Assembly: GCA_005239435.1 (NCBI GenBank)
Contig: SZNP01000001.1
Span: forward strand, 806,001 to 870,000
Length of the DNA: 64,000 nucleotides
DNA from: Halorussus salinisoli
Lineage (GTDB): Archaea; Halobacteriota; Halobacteria; Halobacteriales; Haladaptataceae
Direction of reading: 5' to 3'
Below are positions 27,100 through 35,776 of the stretch, piece after piece. The notes below the pieces were generated by a model. The model was not told the DNA's origin and made no database searches. It saw only the letters and a list, made by a program, of their open reading frames with translations. A program made the position numbers and the translations under genes. The stretch's first letter is position 1; every line of letters starts with the position of its first letter.

Positions 27100-27122
27100 T
27101 TAGTAACACTCAGTGACACTAA
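27100..27122. promoter_or_regulatory. Interrupted palindrome upstream of ArsR-like gene
   Basis: TTAGT and ACTAA bracket a 13-base core that contains CACTCAGTG. The site lies 46 bases before the HTH gene and in the shared region with the divergent gene, so it could be an autoregulatory operator. Confidence 0.35.
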
Positions 27123-27167
27123 TCGGGAACAGCCGTCTCGAACCAACTCCGACAGGAGGCAGGAACT

Positions 27168-27539
27168 ATGGCAAAAGCTGAACGCTACGACCCCCCGAAG
27201 CTCCCCGAGGAGAGCATCCTCGAACTCGAAGATTACCTCGCGATGCAACGAGCAGTCAGCGAGGAGACCCGCTACCGAATCGTCGCGGAACTCCTGCGGG
27301 AGGGCGAGATGAGCGCGACCGAACTCTCGGACGCCCTCGACACTCCCTCGAACAAACTCCACTACCACCTCGACAAACTCGTAGACGTTGGCGTCGTGAG
27401 CAATCGGCTAGAGAAGGAGCGCGGGGCCGACGGCCTCTACTCCTACTACGTCGCTACCTCACTCGGCGAGGCCGTGATGGAACACGGCATCGGCGAACTC
27501 ATTCGGACCGAGTGGGACGCCCGCGAACGCTACGCCTGA
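27168..27539 (+). CDS. ArsR-like winged-helix regulator
   Basis: A 123-residue DNA-binding protein. The helix-turn-helix is RYRIVAELLREGEMSATELSDALDTPSNKLHYHLDKLVDVGVV, typical of the ArsR/HTH_20 group, with no cysteine sensor and therefore probably not a metal sensor. GGAGG ten bases upstream supports the ATG at 27168. It is 58 bp before the phosphorylase gene and may regulate it. Confidence 0.85.
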   Translation: MAKAERYDPPKLPEESILELEDYLAMQRAVSEETRYRIVAELLREGEMSATELSDALDTPSNKLHYHLDKLVDVGVVSNRLEKERGADGLYSYYVATSLGEAVMEHGIGELIRTEWDARERYA

Positions 27540-27597
27540 ACGTCGGTCTCGACGCGAACCCTCACGCTTTTTCTCCCTCTCCCGAGAACCAACGCGC

Positions 27598-28329
27598 ATG
27601 GCGAAACAACCCCATCTCCTCGTCGAAGAGGGCGACCTGAACGACATCGCGCTCATCCCCGGCGACCCCGGCCGAGTGGACCGCATCGCGAACCTCTGTG
27701 ATTCCTCCGAGGTCGTCGCCGAGAACCGCGAGTACAAGGTCGTCAACGCCGAGTACGAGGGGACCGACCTCACCATCTGCTCGACCGGTATCGGCTGTCC
27801 CTCCGCGGCTATCGCGGTCGAGGAACTCCACGCAGTCGGCGTCGAGACGGTCATCCGCGTGGGGACGACCGGCGCGCTCCAGTCGGGCATCGAAATCGGC
27901 GACATGGTGGTCGCCACCGGCGCGGCGAAGAACGAGGGCACCAGCAAGCGATACGAGTCGGTCGAGTACCCCGCGGTGCCGGACTACGGCGTCCTCTCGG
28001 CGCTCGTCGATTCCGCCGAGGCGAACGACGAGGACGTTCACGTGGGTCCCATCGCCAGCGACGACGCCTTCTACGCCGAGACCGACGAGTACGTCGAGGA
28101 GTGGGAGGAAGCCAACATCCTCTCGGTCGAGATGGAGGCCGCCGCCGTCTTCTCGCTGACCCGCCGCCGCGACATGCGCGCGGGAGCCATCTGTACCGTG
28201 GACGGCAACCTCGTGGAGGGCACCCAGAAGGGCGAGACCGAAGCGGACGAACTCCCCGAGAAGGCCAAGAACAACGTCGAGCGCGCGATTCGCATCACGC
28301 TCGACGCCGTGGTCGAACTCGCGGAGTAG
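27598..28329 (+). CDS. udp: Uridine phosphorylase-family nucleoside phosphorylase
   Basis: Cleaves a nucleoside with phosphate to give a free base and ribose 1-phosphate. 243 residues of the PNP_UDP_1 family: LIPGDPGRVDRIA, STGIGCPSAAIAVEEL, RVGTTGALQSGIEIGDMV and the ribose-binding SVEMEAAAVFSL. Family members in haloarchaea may prefer guanosine or uridine, so the base specificity stays open. With the PfkB kinase upstream it could feed ribose 1-phosphate into the archaeal pentose bisphosphate route. Confidence 0.9.
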   Translation: MAKQPHLLVEEGDLNDIALIPGDPGRVDRIANLCDSSEVVAENREYKVVNAEYEGTDLTICSTGIGCPSAAIAVEELHAVGVETVIRVGTTGALQSGIEIGDMVVATGAAKNEGTSKRYESVEYPAVPDYGVLSALVDSAEANDEDVHVGPIASDDAFYAETDEYVEEWEEANILSVEMEAAAVFSLTRRRDMRAGAICTVDGNLVEGTQKGETEADELPEKAKNNVERAIRITLDAVVELAE

Positions 28330-28407
28330 TCGTCTCTTCTTTCTCCTCGCTCGCTACGAATCCCCGAGCGAACAGATATTTGAGTCGCGGCGGCCGACGT
28401 GTCGGTA

Positions 28408-29913
28408 ATGTTGGACGGCCTGCGCTCGCGCTACCACGCGGTTCTCCGGCGCGTGCGCCGATTCGAGCGACGCGAAGTTCGGGAGTTCCGCCGGTGGATA
28501 GAACACACCACGAATCTCATCCACCTCTCGGTCCTGCTGTTCGTCCCGTTGCTCATCGCGGCCGTGACTGCGGTTTCGAACTCCGTGGACGTGCTGCCGT
28601 TCGTCCTCTTCCCGCCGCTGGCGTCGGGCACGTTCACCCTCTTCGCGGAACCGGAGGGCAAGTACGCCTCGCCGACGAAGTTCGTCGGTGGACTCACGGC
28701 CGGGGCGCTCTGCGGGACCGTCGCCATCTGGGTCGGCGTCCACACCTCGCTTCACGACCCGATTGCCGCGAACGAATTGGTAGTTTCGCCCGCCGAGGCC
28801 GCACTGGCCATCTTCCTCACCGGCGGGGTGACGTGGGCGCTCGACTTCGAGGAACCCTCGGCGTTCTCGACCGCACTGCTGGCGCTCATCGCACCCGTCT
28901 TCACCAATCCCGTCGGCTTCGACGAGTTCTTCCTCCAGTTCGTCGTCTCGGTCTTCGTCGCCAGCACCATCGTCGCCGCGGCGTTCCACGTCTGGCGCGA
29001 GCAGTTCTACGAGCGCCGGTCGCGACTCCTCTACCAGTCCACGAAGGGCGACGACCACGTACTCGTCCCGATGCGAGGCGAAAAGAGTCGGACCGCGGCG
29101 ATGTTCGGCGCGCGCCTCGCGGCGGCCCACGACGCCGGAAAGGTCGTCCTGCTCGACGTAGTGGACGAGGAGGCCATCGAAGCGGCCGAGCGCACCATGC
29201 AGGTCCCGACCGAGCGGTCCGAGACCGAACTGGTGGACGCGACGGCGGCCGAGTCCGAAGGCGTCGAGACCGAGGAGGTGCAGGTCGCCGACGAGTCGGC
29301 CAAGCGACTGGAGACCGAGGCCAACCGCATCGAGACCAAGGTGGGCGTCCCCTGTCAGGTGGTCGTGGTCGGCGACGGCGACAGTCCCGCCCGGACGGTC
29401 CTGAAGACGGCCCGCGAGACGAACTGCGACCTCGTGGTCGCGCCCTACGAGGAGGAACGCGGCAGTCTGTCGGGGTTCGTCCGCGGCCTGTTTCGGAGCG
29501 ACATCGACGCCATCGCGTTCCGGTCGGCGGGCGAACCTCACGACCGCTGGAAGCGAGTCCTGGTCCCGGTTCGACGACCGGGCGACACGGCCCACGCGAT
29601 GATAGACTTCGCACAGCGCCTGACCGGACTCGCCGGGACCATCAGCGTCTGTACCTGCATCGACCGCGAGAACGAGCGCCGGTCGGCCGAGACGACGCTG
29701 GCCGACCTCGTGGAGACGTTCGAGGGGTCGTTCGAGACGCGAGTCTCGCGGTCGTCCATCGAGTCGTTCCTGAGCGCCAACGACACCTACTACGACCTCA
29801 CTATCGTGGGCGCGAGTACCGACCGGTCGGCCGCCTCGCGGTTCGTCTCGCCGCCGACGTTCGAGCGCCTACACGATCTGGAGTGTGACGTGGCAATCGT
29901 TCACCGGGGCTGA
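28408..29913 (+). CDS. HPP-family membrane protein with UspA domains
   Basis: A 501-residue fusion. Residues about 40-195 are an HPP-type membrane part (FVLFPPLASGTFTLFAEPEGKYASPTKFVGGLTAGALCG, the Pro-rich signature region), related to proteins implicated in nitrite transport in plastids. Two universal stress protein modules follow: one from about 210 (HVLVPMRGEKSRTAAMFGARLAAAHDAGKVVLLDV) and one from about 385 (RVLVPVRRPGDTAHAMIDFAQRL). A nucleotide-sensing transporter is the natural guess. Start at ATG 28408; GTG 28399 is possible. Confidence 0.82.
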   Translation: MLDGLRSRYHAVLRRVRRFERREVREFRRWIEHTTNLIHLSVLLFVPLLIAAVTAVSNSVDVLPFVLFPPLASGTFTLFAEPEGKYASPTKFVGGLTAGALCGTVAIWVGVHTSLHDPIAANELVVSPAEAALAIFLTGGVTWALDFEEPSAFSTALLALIAPVFTNPVGFDEFFLQFVVSVFVASTIVAAAFHVWREQFYERRSRLLYQSTKGDDHVLVPMRGEKSRTAAMFGARLAAAHDAGKVVLLDVVDEEAIEAAERTMQVPTERSETELVDATAAESEGVETEEVQVADESAKRLETEANRIETKVGVPCQVVVVGDGDSPARTVLKTARETNCDLVVAPYEEERGSLSGFVRGLFRSDIDAIAFRSAGEPHDRWKRVLVPVRRPGDTAHAMIDFAQRLTGLAGTISVCTCIDRENERRSAETTLADLVETFEGSFETRVSRSSIESFLSANDTYYDLTIVGASTDRSAASRFVSPPTFERLHDLECDVAIVHRG

Positions 29914-29927
29914 AACGGAATCCCCAG

Positions 29928-31100
29928 TCACTCGGTCTTCGAGGATTCGCCCGCGAGTCGGTCGGCGACGCTCTCCATCTCGTCGCTGCCGAGCGCCGAG
30001 CGCACCAGCAGGTGGCCACCGATAGTCGCGGGGCTGATTACCGAATCCGCGCCCGCCCGACGGAGTTTATCCACGTTCTCGCGGTCGGTCGCGGCCGCGA
30101 CGATGCGTACGTCCGGATTCAACTGTCGGGCGGTCAGGACCGCCAGCGCGTCCTCGGCGTCGTTGTTCGTGGCGGCGACGACGGCGCGGGCCTCTTCGAT
30201 GCCGACCCGTCGCAGGGGTTCCTCGTCGCTCGGGTCGGCCTTCAGGACTTTGAACCCCCTGTCGCTGAGTTCCGTCGCGTGTTCTGACTGCGGCGTGACG
30301 ACCACGAACTCGGAGCGTTCGCCGAGTTCGGTGATGATGGGTTCGGTCAGGTCGCCGTAGCCGAGGACGATAACGTGATCTTCGAGGAGTTCGAGTTGTG
30401 ATTCTGTCATTCTTCCGAGTGCTGAGGCGAGGCGTGCTTCGATGGCCGGGCCGAGCAGGGAGGCCAGCGCGACGGCGAAACTCGCGGTGCCCAGGACGAC
30501 CACAGACAGACTGAACAACCGGCCGGTCTGTGTCGTAGGCGTGAGGTCGCCGTACCCCACGGTGCTGGCCGTGACCAACGTGTAGTAGAAGGCGTCCAGT
30601 GGCGTTTCGACGTTCTGGAAGTGGTCGTCCAGCGCGTACGTGCCCACTGTGCCGTACACCTGTACGCCCGCGAGCGCGGCGACCGCCGCCAGTTGCGATG
30701 CCGTGAGGTCCACCTCACGGTCGAATCTGGACCGGACCCGGAGTACCACCGGCAGGGACGCCAGCGAGACCACGACCAGCGGGAGGGAGTAGGGACTCGA
30801 CTGGACCAACCCCTGCGCCGCGGTCAGCGGGAGCAGGAACACCGTCGAGTACCACGCGATCCGGAGTCTCCGGCGCATCCAGATTGCGCTGGTCAACATC
30901 AGAAATCCGGTCAGCGTCCCGGTGAACCCGGCGGTTTCCTGTACCCACTCGGGGATCCGACCGCCGAAGAGGTTCTGAGTCGACGCCGCGGTGAAGCCGA
31001 TGCTGGAGACGCCCGTGGCTATCGAGAGGACCGCCACCGCGAACGTCAGCGTCACTGTGAGTCGGACGCCGACCCGCTTTTGCCACGAATTCGCCTCCAT
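29928..31100 (-). CDS. Potassium channel with RCK (TrkA-N) domain
   Basis: A 390-residue channel in the cytoplasmic membrane. Five or six hydrophobic helices lie in the first 220 residues; the pore loop has the K+ selectivity filter TVGYGD at residues 180-185. Residues 241-380 are an RCK_N/TrkA-N Rossmann domain (DHVIVLGYGDLTEPIITEL, RAVVAATNNDAEDALAVL), which gates such channels in response to ligands. No RCK_C domain follows, but two genes just upstream, divergently transcribed, end in RCK_C domains. Start at ATG 31100. Confidence 0.92.
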   Translation of the reverse strand: MEANSWQKRVGVRLTVTLTFAVAVLSIATGVSSIGFTAASTQNLFGGRIPEWVQETAGFTGTLTGFLMLTSAIWMRRRLRIAWYSTVFLLPLTAAQGLVQSSPYSLPLVVVSLASLPVVLRVRSRFDREVDLTASQLAAVAALAGVQVYGTVGTYALDDHFQNVETPLDAFYYTLVTASTVGYGDLTPTTQTGRLFSLSVVVLGTASFAVALASLLGPAIEARLASALGRMTESQLELLEDHVIVLGYGDLTEPIITELGERSEFVVVTPQSEHATELSDRGFKVLKADPSDEEPLRRVGIEEARAVVAATNNDAEDALAVLTARQLNPDVRIVAAATDRENVDKLRRAGADSVISPATIGGHLLVRSALGSDEMESVADRLAGESSKTE

Positions 31101-31219
31101 ACCCCTATCTGTTAGCGTCTTCGCCAATAAACGGTCGGTAGTTCTCTCGGAGCGTGCCGGTACTCCCCCTCGAAGTGCGTCGATAGTTCTTTAGGAGTCG
31201 TGTGTCTCCCGGACTACGT

Positions 31220-32506
31220 ATGGCTCTCGGTCCGGACCTCCTCGTGGAACTCCTCCTGGGTCTCTACGTCGGCGTACTCACCGCGGTCGTTCCCGCACTG
31301 GTGGCGTGGACGCTCGGGTTCACGTTCAAGTACTTCACCGGCGTCACGATTCCGGGGTTCGGTGTCCTCGTCTTCGGAGTCGCCCTCGCCGGGATTCAAG
31401 GCGGCCTGCTCGGCCTGCTCGACCCCCAGTTCGTCACGTCGCCCACGGCACTGGTGTCGGCGCTGGTCGTGATGATGGCGACCCTCTACGCCCACGCGCA
31501 GGGCGACCGGATGGGAGCGGAGTTCCCGCGGCGACTCACGCTCAGTGGTCTCCGCGAGCGCGGCCTGTCGGCCGACGCCGTAGAGCGCGTCGGTCGGTTC
31601 GGCCAGGTTCGAGTGCGCGTGACGGGCGAAGTCGGCGACGTCGAGGGGTATCCGTCGCTCTCCGAGGACCTCCGGGCGTCCATCCGGAGCGACGAGTGGA
31701 CGTTCCCCGCCGACCTCCCGCTGTCGGAACTAGAACTCCGCCTCGAAGAGCGACTTCGGACCGACCACGACCTCGCGGAGGCGACGGCGAGCATCGACTC
31801 GCGCGGCCGGGCGACCGTCAGCGCGGCCCCGCCCGCCGGCGCGCTCTCGCGGCGCGTCCCACAGGGCCAGCGAGCGGTCTCGGTGGACGCAATGGTTCCG
31901 ACCGGCCTCGCTCGCAAGGACGAGGTGACGGTCTCGACGCCCGAGGGTGAGGTGACGGGAACCGTCCTGAGCGCCCGGTCCGATTCGACCGGTTCGACCC
32001 CGGCGGGTCCTCCGACGAGCGGCCCGTCTCCCCCCGACGACGAACCCGCCGAGGGGTCGCCCGAGATGGAGGGCCGGACCGCGACCACGAGCGGGACCGC
32101 TACGCAGGCTACAGGCGGGGACGGCCGGGTGACGGTCGCCGTGGCGCGGCGGGACGCCGAGACCCTGCTCGCGGCGGCGGCGGCCGCAGTCCGAGTCCGC
32201 GCCCGGGGCATCCGCCGGGAGTTCGAACTGCTCTCGCTCCTCCGGCGAGACGGTAAGCGAATCCAGCGCGTCGAACTGACGGCGGGTAGCCCGCTCGACG
32301 GCACGATTCTCGGCGAGGCGGGACTGCGCGAGCAGTACGCCGTCGCGGTGCTGGCGGTCCGGCGCGGCGGCGCGTGGACGGTCTCGCCGCGCGGCGGAAC
32401 CGGACTCGCGGCGGGCGACGACCTCTACGTCGTCGGGTCGCGCGAGGCGCTCGACGACTTCGCGGCGGTCGCTCGCGGTCCGCGCGGCGCGGAGGTGGAC
32501 CGATGA
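31220..32506 (+). CDS. Membrane protein with C-terminal RCK_C (TrkA-C) domain, first of a pair
   Basis: A 428-residue protein. Three hydrophobic helices occupy residues 5-95; a soluble middle follows with a Ser/Thr/Pro/Gly-rich linker around residues 255-300. The last 75 residues form an RCK_C ligand-binding domain (VELTAGSPLDGTILGEAGLREQYAVAVLAVRRGG, GDDLYVVGSREALDDF). No pore loop is seen. Start at ATG 31220. The stop overlaps the next gene (ATGA), and the divergent neighbour is a K+ channel lacking this domain. Confidence 0.8.
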   Translation: MALGPDLLVELLLGLYVGVLTAVVPALVAWTLGFTFKYFTGVTIPGFGVLVFGVALAGIQGGLLGLLDPQFVTSPTALVSALVVMMATLYAHAQGDRMGAEFPRRLTLSGLRERGLSADAVERVGRFGQVRVRVTGEVGDVEGYPSLSEDLRASIRSDEWTFPADLPLSELELRLEERLRTDHDLAEATASIDSRGRATVSAAPPAGALSRRVPQGQRAVSVDAMVPTGLARKDEVTVSTPEGEVTGTVLSARSDSTGSTPAGPPTSGPSPPDDEPAEGSPEMEGRTATTSGTATQATGGDGRVTVAVARRDAETLLAAAAAAVRVRARGIRREFELLSLLRRDGKRIQRVELTAGSPLDGTILGEAGLREQYAVAVLAVRRGGAWTVSPRGGTGLAAGDDLYVVGSREALDDFAAVARGPRGAEVDR

Positions 32507-33672
32507 GCGTCCTCGCGGCGCTCGAACGCCCCGTGGTGGCACTCGGTCGCGTGGTCGGTCTCACGCTACTCGCCGGCGGTGCGGCCACCGTCGCGGGTCT
32601 GGCCTACCGGACGTACGCCCGCGAAGAGATGCCCGAAGGACTCGCCGTGCTGGTCGGTCTCGGGGCCGTCGGCGCGTGGCTGAACACCACCACGGCGCTC
32701 CGGCAGTTCCTCAACGACGGGCAGGCCATCCCACCGCCCGAGACCGCGCTGGTCAACGTCGCGGCGTTCGTCTTCGGTGCGGCCGCGGCCGCGGTCGGCG
32801 CGCGGTCGGGCGCTCGGTTCCTCGCGGGCGTCGTCGGCTCCGACGCCGACGTGAGTCGCTTCGTCGGGTCGGTCGGCCGATTCGTCGCGGTCGAACTCCC
32901 CGAGGATATCGAGGGAATCGACGGCTACGAACCCCTCGACGCCGAGACCACGGAGTCGCTGGCGGGCGAGACGCTCCGATTCCCGCGAGGGCTGACGGTC
33001 GCCGAACTCCGCGAACGCCTCGTCGCGCGCCTCCGGGACGACTACGAGGTCGGACACGTAGACGTGGAACTCGCCGACGACGGGACGGTCGAGTACCTCG
33101 CGGCCGGAGGTCGCACGGCGGGACTCGGCCCGACGCTCGCGCCGGGGACCGTCGCCGTCGCGGTCCGGGCGGACCCGGCTTTCGGGGCCAGCGCGGGCGA
33201 CTTCGTCCAGGTGTGGTCGGACGGTCCCGACTCGGAGCGGGTCGCCACGGCCGAACTCCGGGCGGCGGTCGGCGACGTGGCGACGCTCGCGCTCGACGCC
33301 GCCGACGCCGCCCGTCTCGACCCCGAGACCGAGTACCGACTCGTGACGCTCCCGACCGAACCCCGCGCCGACCGGGAGTTCTCCGCGCAACTCCGGGCGG
33401 CCGACGAGACGGTCGGCGCGGTCACACTCGCCGCCGACAGTCCGCTGGTCGGTGCGCCGGTCGGGAGTATCGACGCGACGGTGGTCGCGGTCCGCGACGA
33501 GTCGGGCGTGGAGACGATTCCGCCGGACGACCGCCTCCTCGCTCCCGAGGATACCGTCTACGTGGTCGGCCGACCGGACCTGCTCAGGCGCATCGAGACC
33601 GCGGCGGGCGAGGCGAGCGCGACCGCTGACGACGATACGACGGTGGTCTCACAGCGGGACTTGAGCAACTAA
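32503..33672 (+). CDS. Membrane protein with C-terminal RCK_C (TrkA-C) domain, second of a pair
   Basis: A 389-residue protein with the same architecture as its upstream partner: three helices in the first 110 residues, a soluble middle with the parallel motif LRFPRGLTVAELRERLVARLRDDYEVGHVDVEL (partner: WTFPADLPLSELELRLEERLRTDHDLAEATASI), and a terminal RCK_C domain (VTLAADSPLVGAPVGSIDATVVAVRDESG, EDTVYVVGRPDLLRRI). The two genes are translationally coupled, which suggests a heteromeric complex. The ion or ligand is unknown. Confidence 0.8.
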   Translation: MSVLAALERPVVALGRVVGLTLLAGGAATVAGLAYRTYAREEMPEGLAVLVGLGAVGAWLNTTTALRQFLNDGQAIPPPETALVNVAAFVFGAAAAAVGARSGARFLAGVVGSDADVSRFVGSVGRFVAVELPEDIEGIDGYEPLDAETTESLAGETLRFPRGLTVAELRERLVARLRDDYEVGHVDVELADDGTVEYLAAGGRTAGLGPTLAPGTVAVAVRADPAFGASAGDFVQVWSDGPDSERVATAELRAAVGDVATLALDAADAARLDPETEYRLVTLPTEPRADREFSAQLRAADETVGAVTLAADSPLVGAPVGSIDATVVAVRDESGVETIPPDDRLLAPEDTVYVVGRPDLLRRIETAAGEASATADDDTTVVSQRDLSN

Positions 33673-33696
33673 ATACGTGTCCTAAAGACAATTTCA

Positions 33697-33717
33697 TATA
33701 TCTCTAACACAGATATA
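33697..33717. terminator. AT-rich hairpin after the RCK_C pair
   Basis: TATATCT and AGATATA are separated by seven bases, forming a small inverted repeat 25 bases after the stop at 33672 and followed by TTTTCT. It could mark the 3' end of the operon; archaeal terminators do not require a hairpin, so this is tentative. Confidence 0.3.
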
Positions 33718-33766
33718 CGTTTTCTAACGGTGATTCGAGGTGTCTCTTCACCTCCTCGGCAATCCA

Positions 33767-33863
33767 CGCGCGGCGCGTGCTGGCGCGGCCCGAAGTGGCC
33801 GCGCCAACCGCGCGAGGGACGGCGGCCGCATCCGCGACCGCCGAGGCTGGGGAGGCGTGAGGC
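33767..33863 (+). repeat. Dispersed hairpin element, copy 1 (short form)
   Basis: GC-rich element beginning GGCGCGTGC, then a perfect 10-bp hairpin (TGGCGCGGCC at 33781-33790 with GGCCGCGCCA at 33797-33806), then ACCGCGCGAGGGACG and the conserved box GGCTGGGGAGGCGTGAGGC at 33845-33863. No GTAGCTAGC end is found. It is followed near 33892 by TGGGACTGAAAGGGG, a string I recall as frequent between haloarchaeal genes. No coding function. Confidence 0.7.
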
Positions 33864-33945
33864 CCGCACTCGGTGCAACAGACAATCGGGTGGGACTGAA
33901 AGGGGCCGCGCGCTCGCGGGCTTTCGAGACCACCGTCACTTCGAT

Positions 33946-34020
33946 GTAGTAGATTCCGATGTAGCAGACTCTGACGTAGTAGATTCCGATTTCACCGATT
34001 TCGATTTCGTAGACGATGGA
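33946..34020 (+). repeat. 15-bp tandem repeat, five units
   Basis: Units start at 33946, 33961, 33976, 33991 and 34006. The first and third are identical (GTAGTAGATTCCGAT); the second differs at four positions and the last two are degenerate. The frame on the plus strand would encode repeated Val-Val-Asp-Ser-Asp, but no credible gene contains it. It sits 57 bases before SAMP1. Confidence 0.75.
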
Positions 34021-34076
34021 CATAGGCGACGATAGAGAGCGATGGAACAAAGTCGGACGACCCCCAAACCCCGGAC

Positions 34077-34352
34077 ATGCAGTGGAAGTTGTTCGCGGAC
34101 CTCGCCGAGATCGCGGGCGGAAAAGAGGTCGAAGTCGAGACCGACTCCGGCGAGACCGTCGGCGCGGCGCTCGCCGCGCTCGTCGCCGAACACCCGGACC
34201 TCGAAGACCGCATCTACGACGAGGGCGGCGACCTGCGCGACCACATCAACGTCCTGCGGAACGGGACGAACGTCCACACCGAAGACGGACTCGACACCGA
34301 ACTCGACTCGGACGACGAACTCGCGCTGTTCCCACCGGTCAGCGGCGGGTGA
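34077..34352 (+). CDS. samp1: Ubiquitin-like small archaeal modifier SAMP1
   Basis: A 91-residue beta-grasp protein ending in FPPVSGG. It matches Haloferax SAMP1 closely: MQWKLFADLAEIAGGKEVEVE at the start and DHINVLRNG plus DELALFPPVSGG at the end. SAMP1 is adenylated by UbaA, becomes attached to lysines of target proteins, and also supplies sulfur for molybdopterin. Removed from targets by JAMM metalloproteases, one of which is at 60022-60480. Start at ATG 34077; it is a stand-alone gene. Confidence 0.92.
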   Translation: MQWKLFADLAEIAGGKEVEVETDSGETVGAALAALVAEHPDLEDRIYDEGGDLRDHINVLRNGTNVHTEDGLDTELDSDDELALFPPVSGG

Positions 34353-34480
34353 TGGCGGTGAGTGACGCCAGCGAGTGACAGCGGCGGTATAAGGACGGTC
34401 TAAAACTCCGTTAGGTGGTCCTTTCGCGGGTCGGACCAGCCAGAAGGTCTTAACGGTGGGGTCCGTTACTCGTAACGGAG

Positions 34481-35698
34481 ATGGGGACCGGGGACTCCGA
34501 AAACGACGCCATCGACGAGTTGGTACCTAGCCACCGCTCGCTCGACACGTTGATACCCGGCGACCGCGGTGCACCGTCGTCGCTTCCGGAGCGGGTGAAC
34601 CACTGGTTTCTCCTGCGGGGCAAGCGAGCGCACGTGACCGCAGTCCTGTTGCTCGGAGTCCTCGTCGTCCTGCTGACGCTGTCGTTCGTCCGACCGGTCG
34701 ACGTGTACGCACTCCTCAAGGACACGAACACGATTCAGACGCTGTTCAACACGCTACTGAGCGGGATGATTCTGCTGGTCTCGGTCGTCGTCTCCATCAA
34801 CTCCATCGTCCTCTCCGAGGAGATCACCGACATCGAACACCAGCGCGAGCGCATCGACGCCTCGATTCAGTACCGCGGCCGGATAGAGGAGTTCATCGAG
34901 GGCGACGTGAGTCCGGCACGTCCGGCGGAGTTCCTCCGGGCGATTCTCAAGATAATCGACCAGCAGTCGTCGGCGCTCGCCGACATCGCCGCCAACAGCG
35001 ACGACGACGAGTTCCGCGAGGAGGCCGAGACCTTCTCGGACAACATCACCGACGAGGCCGAGCGCGCGGGCGAGACGCTGACCGACGCCCGATTCGGCAC
35101 GTTCAGGGTTCTGCTCGCGGGCCTGAACTACGACTACTCGTGGCAACTCCACGTCGCCCGCCGGTTCAAGCGCAAGTACGGACACAATCTGGACGACGAC
35201 GAGCAGGCGGCGATAGACGACATCGTGGAGACGCTGAAGGTGTTCGCGACCGGTCGGGAGTACTTCAAGTCGCTGTACTACAAGCGCGAGTTCGCCCGTC
35301 TGTCGAGTCGGCTTCTCTACGTCTCGCTGCCGGCCATCGTCTTCACCTCCTACGTCCTGCTCGCGCTCGACACCAATCTCTTCCCGGAGGTGTCGTTTTT
35401 CGCACTGACCCCGCTGATGGTGTTCGTCAGCGTGGCGTACACCATCGCGCTCGTTCCGTACCTGACCCTCACCGCGTACGTCCTCCGTGCGATGACGGTG
35501 ACGCTCCGAACGCTCGCCTCCGGCCCGTTCGTCCTCCAGCACGGCGGTGAGTTGGACAACTTCGACTGGGAGGAGGACGACATCGAGGTGTCCGACCCGA
35601 ACATCCCCACGGAAGACGACGAACGAACCGCCGACGAGCGCACGGACGACCAGCGCGAAGAGGCCCAGCAGGCCGACGAACAGCGCGCCGACGACTGA
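34481..35698 (+). CDS. Four-helix membrane protein, paralogue of 58604-59686
   Basis: A 405-residue protein with two helices at about residues 50-110 (HVTAVLLLGVLVVLLTLSFV, TLLSGMILLVSVVVSINSIVLS) and two at about 270-345, flanking a cytoplasmic helical domain of about 150 residues. Conserved blocks shared with the paralogue include INSIVLSEEI/LNQLVLSQEL, FLRAILK/FLRELVR, FNYSW/LNYDYSW, and RTLASGPFVLQ/RTLAIGPFVLR. The C-terminal 40 residues are an acidic low-complexity tail. I know no function; the layout resembles bestrophin- or mechanosensor-like proteins only loosely. Confidence 0.8.
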   Translation: MGTGDSENDAIDELVPSHRSLDTLIPGDRGAPSSLPERVNHWFLLRGKRAHVTAVLLLGVLVVLLTLSFVRPVDVYALLKDTNTIQTLFNTLLSGMILLVSVVVSINSIVLSEEITDIEHQRERIDASIQYRGRIEEFIEGDVSPARPAEFLRAILKIIDQQSSALADIAANSDDDEFREEAETFSDNITDEAERAGETLTDARFGTFRVLLAGLNYDYSWQLHVARRFKRKYGHNLDDDEQAAIDDIVETLKVFATGREYFKSLYYKREFARLSSRLLYVSLPAIVFTSYVLLALDTNLFPEVSFFALTPLMVFVSVAYTIALVPYLTLTAYVLRAMTVTLRTLASGPFVLQHGGELDNFDWEEDDIEVSDPNIPTEDDERTADERTDDQREEAQQADEQRADD

Positions 35699-35776
35699 CT
35701 CCTCAGCGACGAAGCGGGCGAGACGACGAAACGAACGGCGATAACAGTGCCAGCGACCGACCGTCCGGACCGCCGA

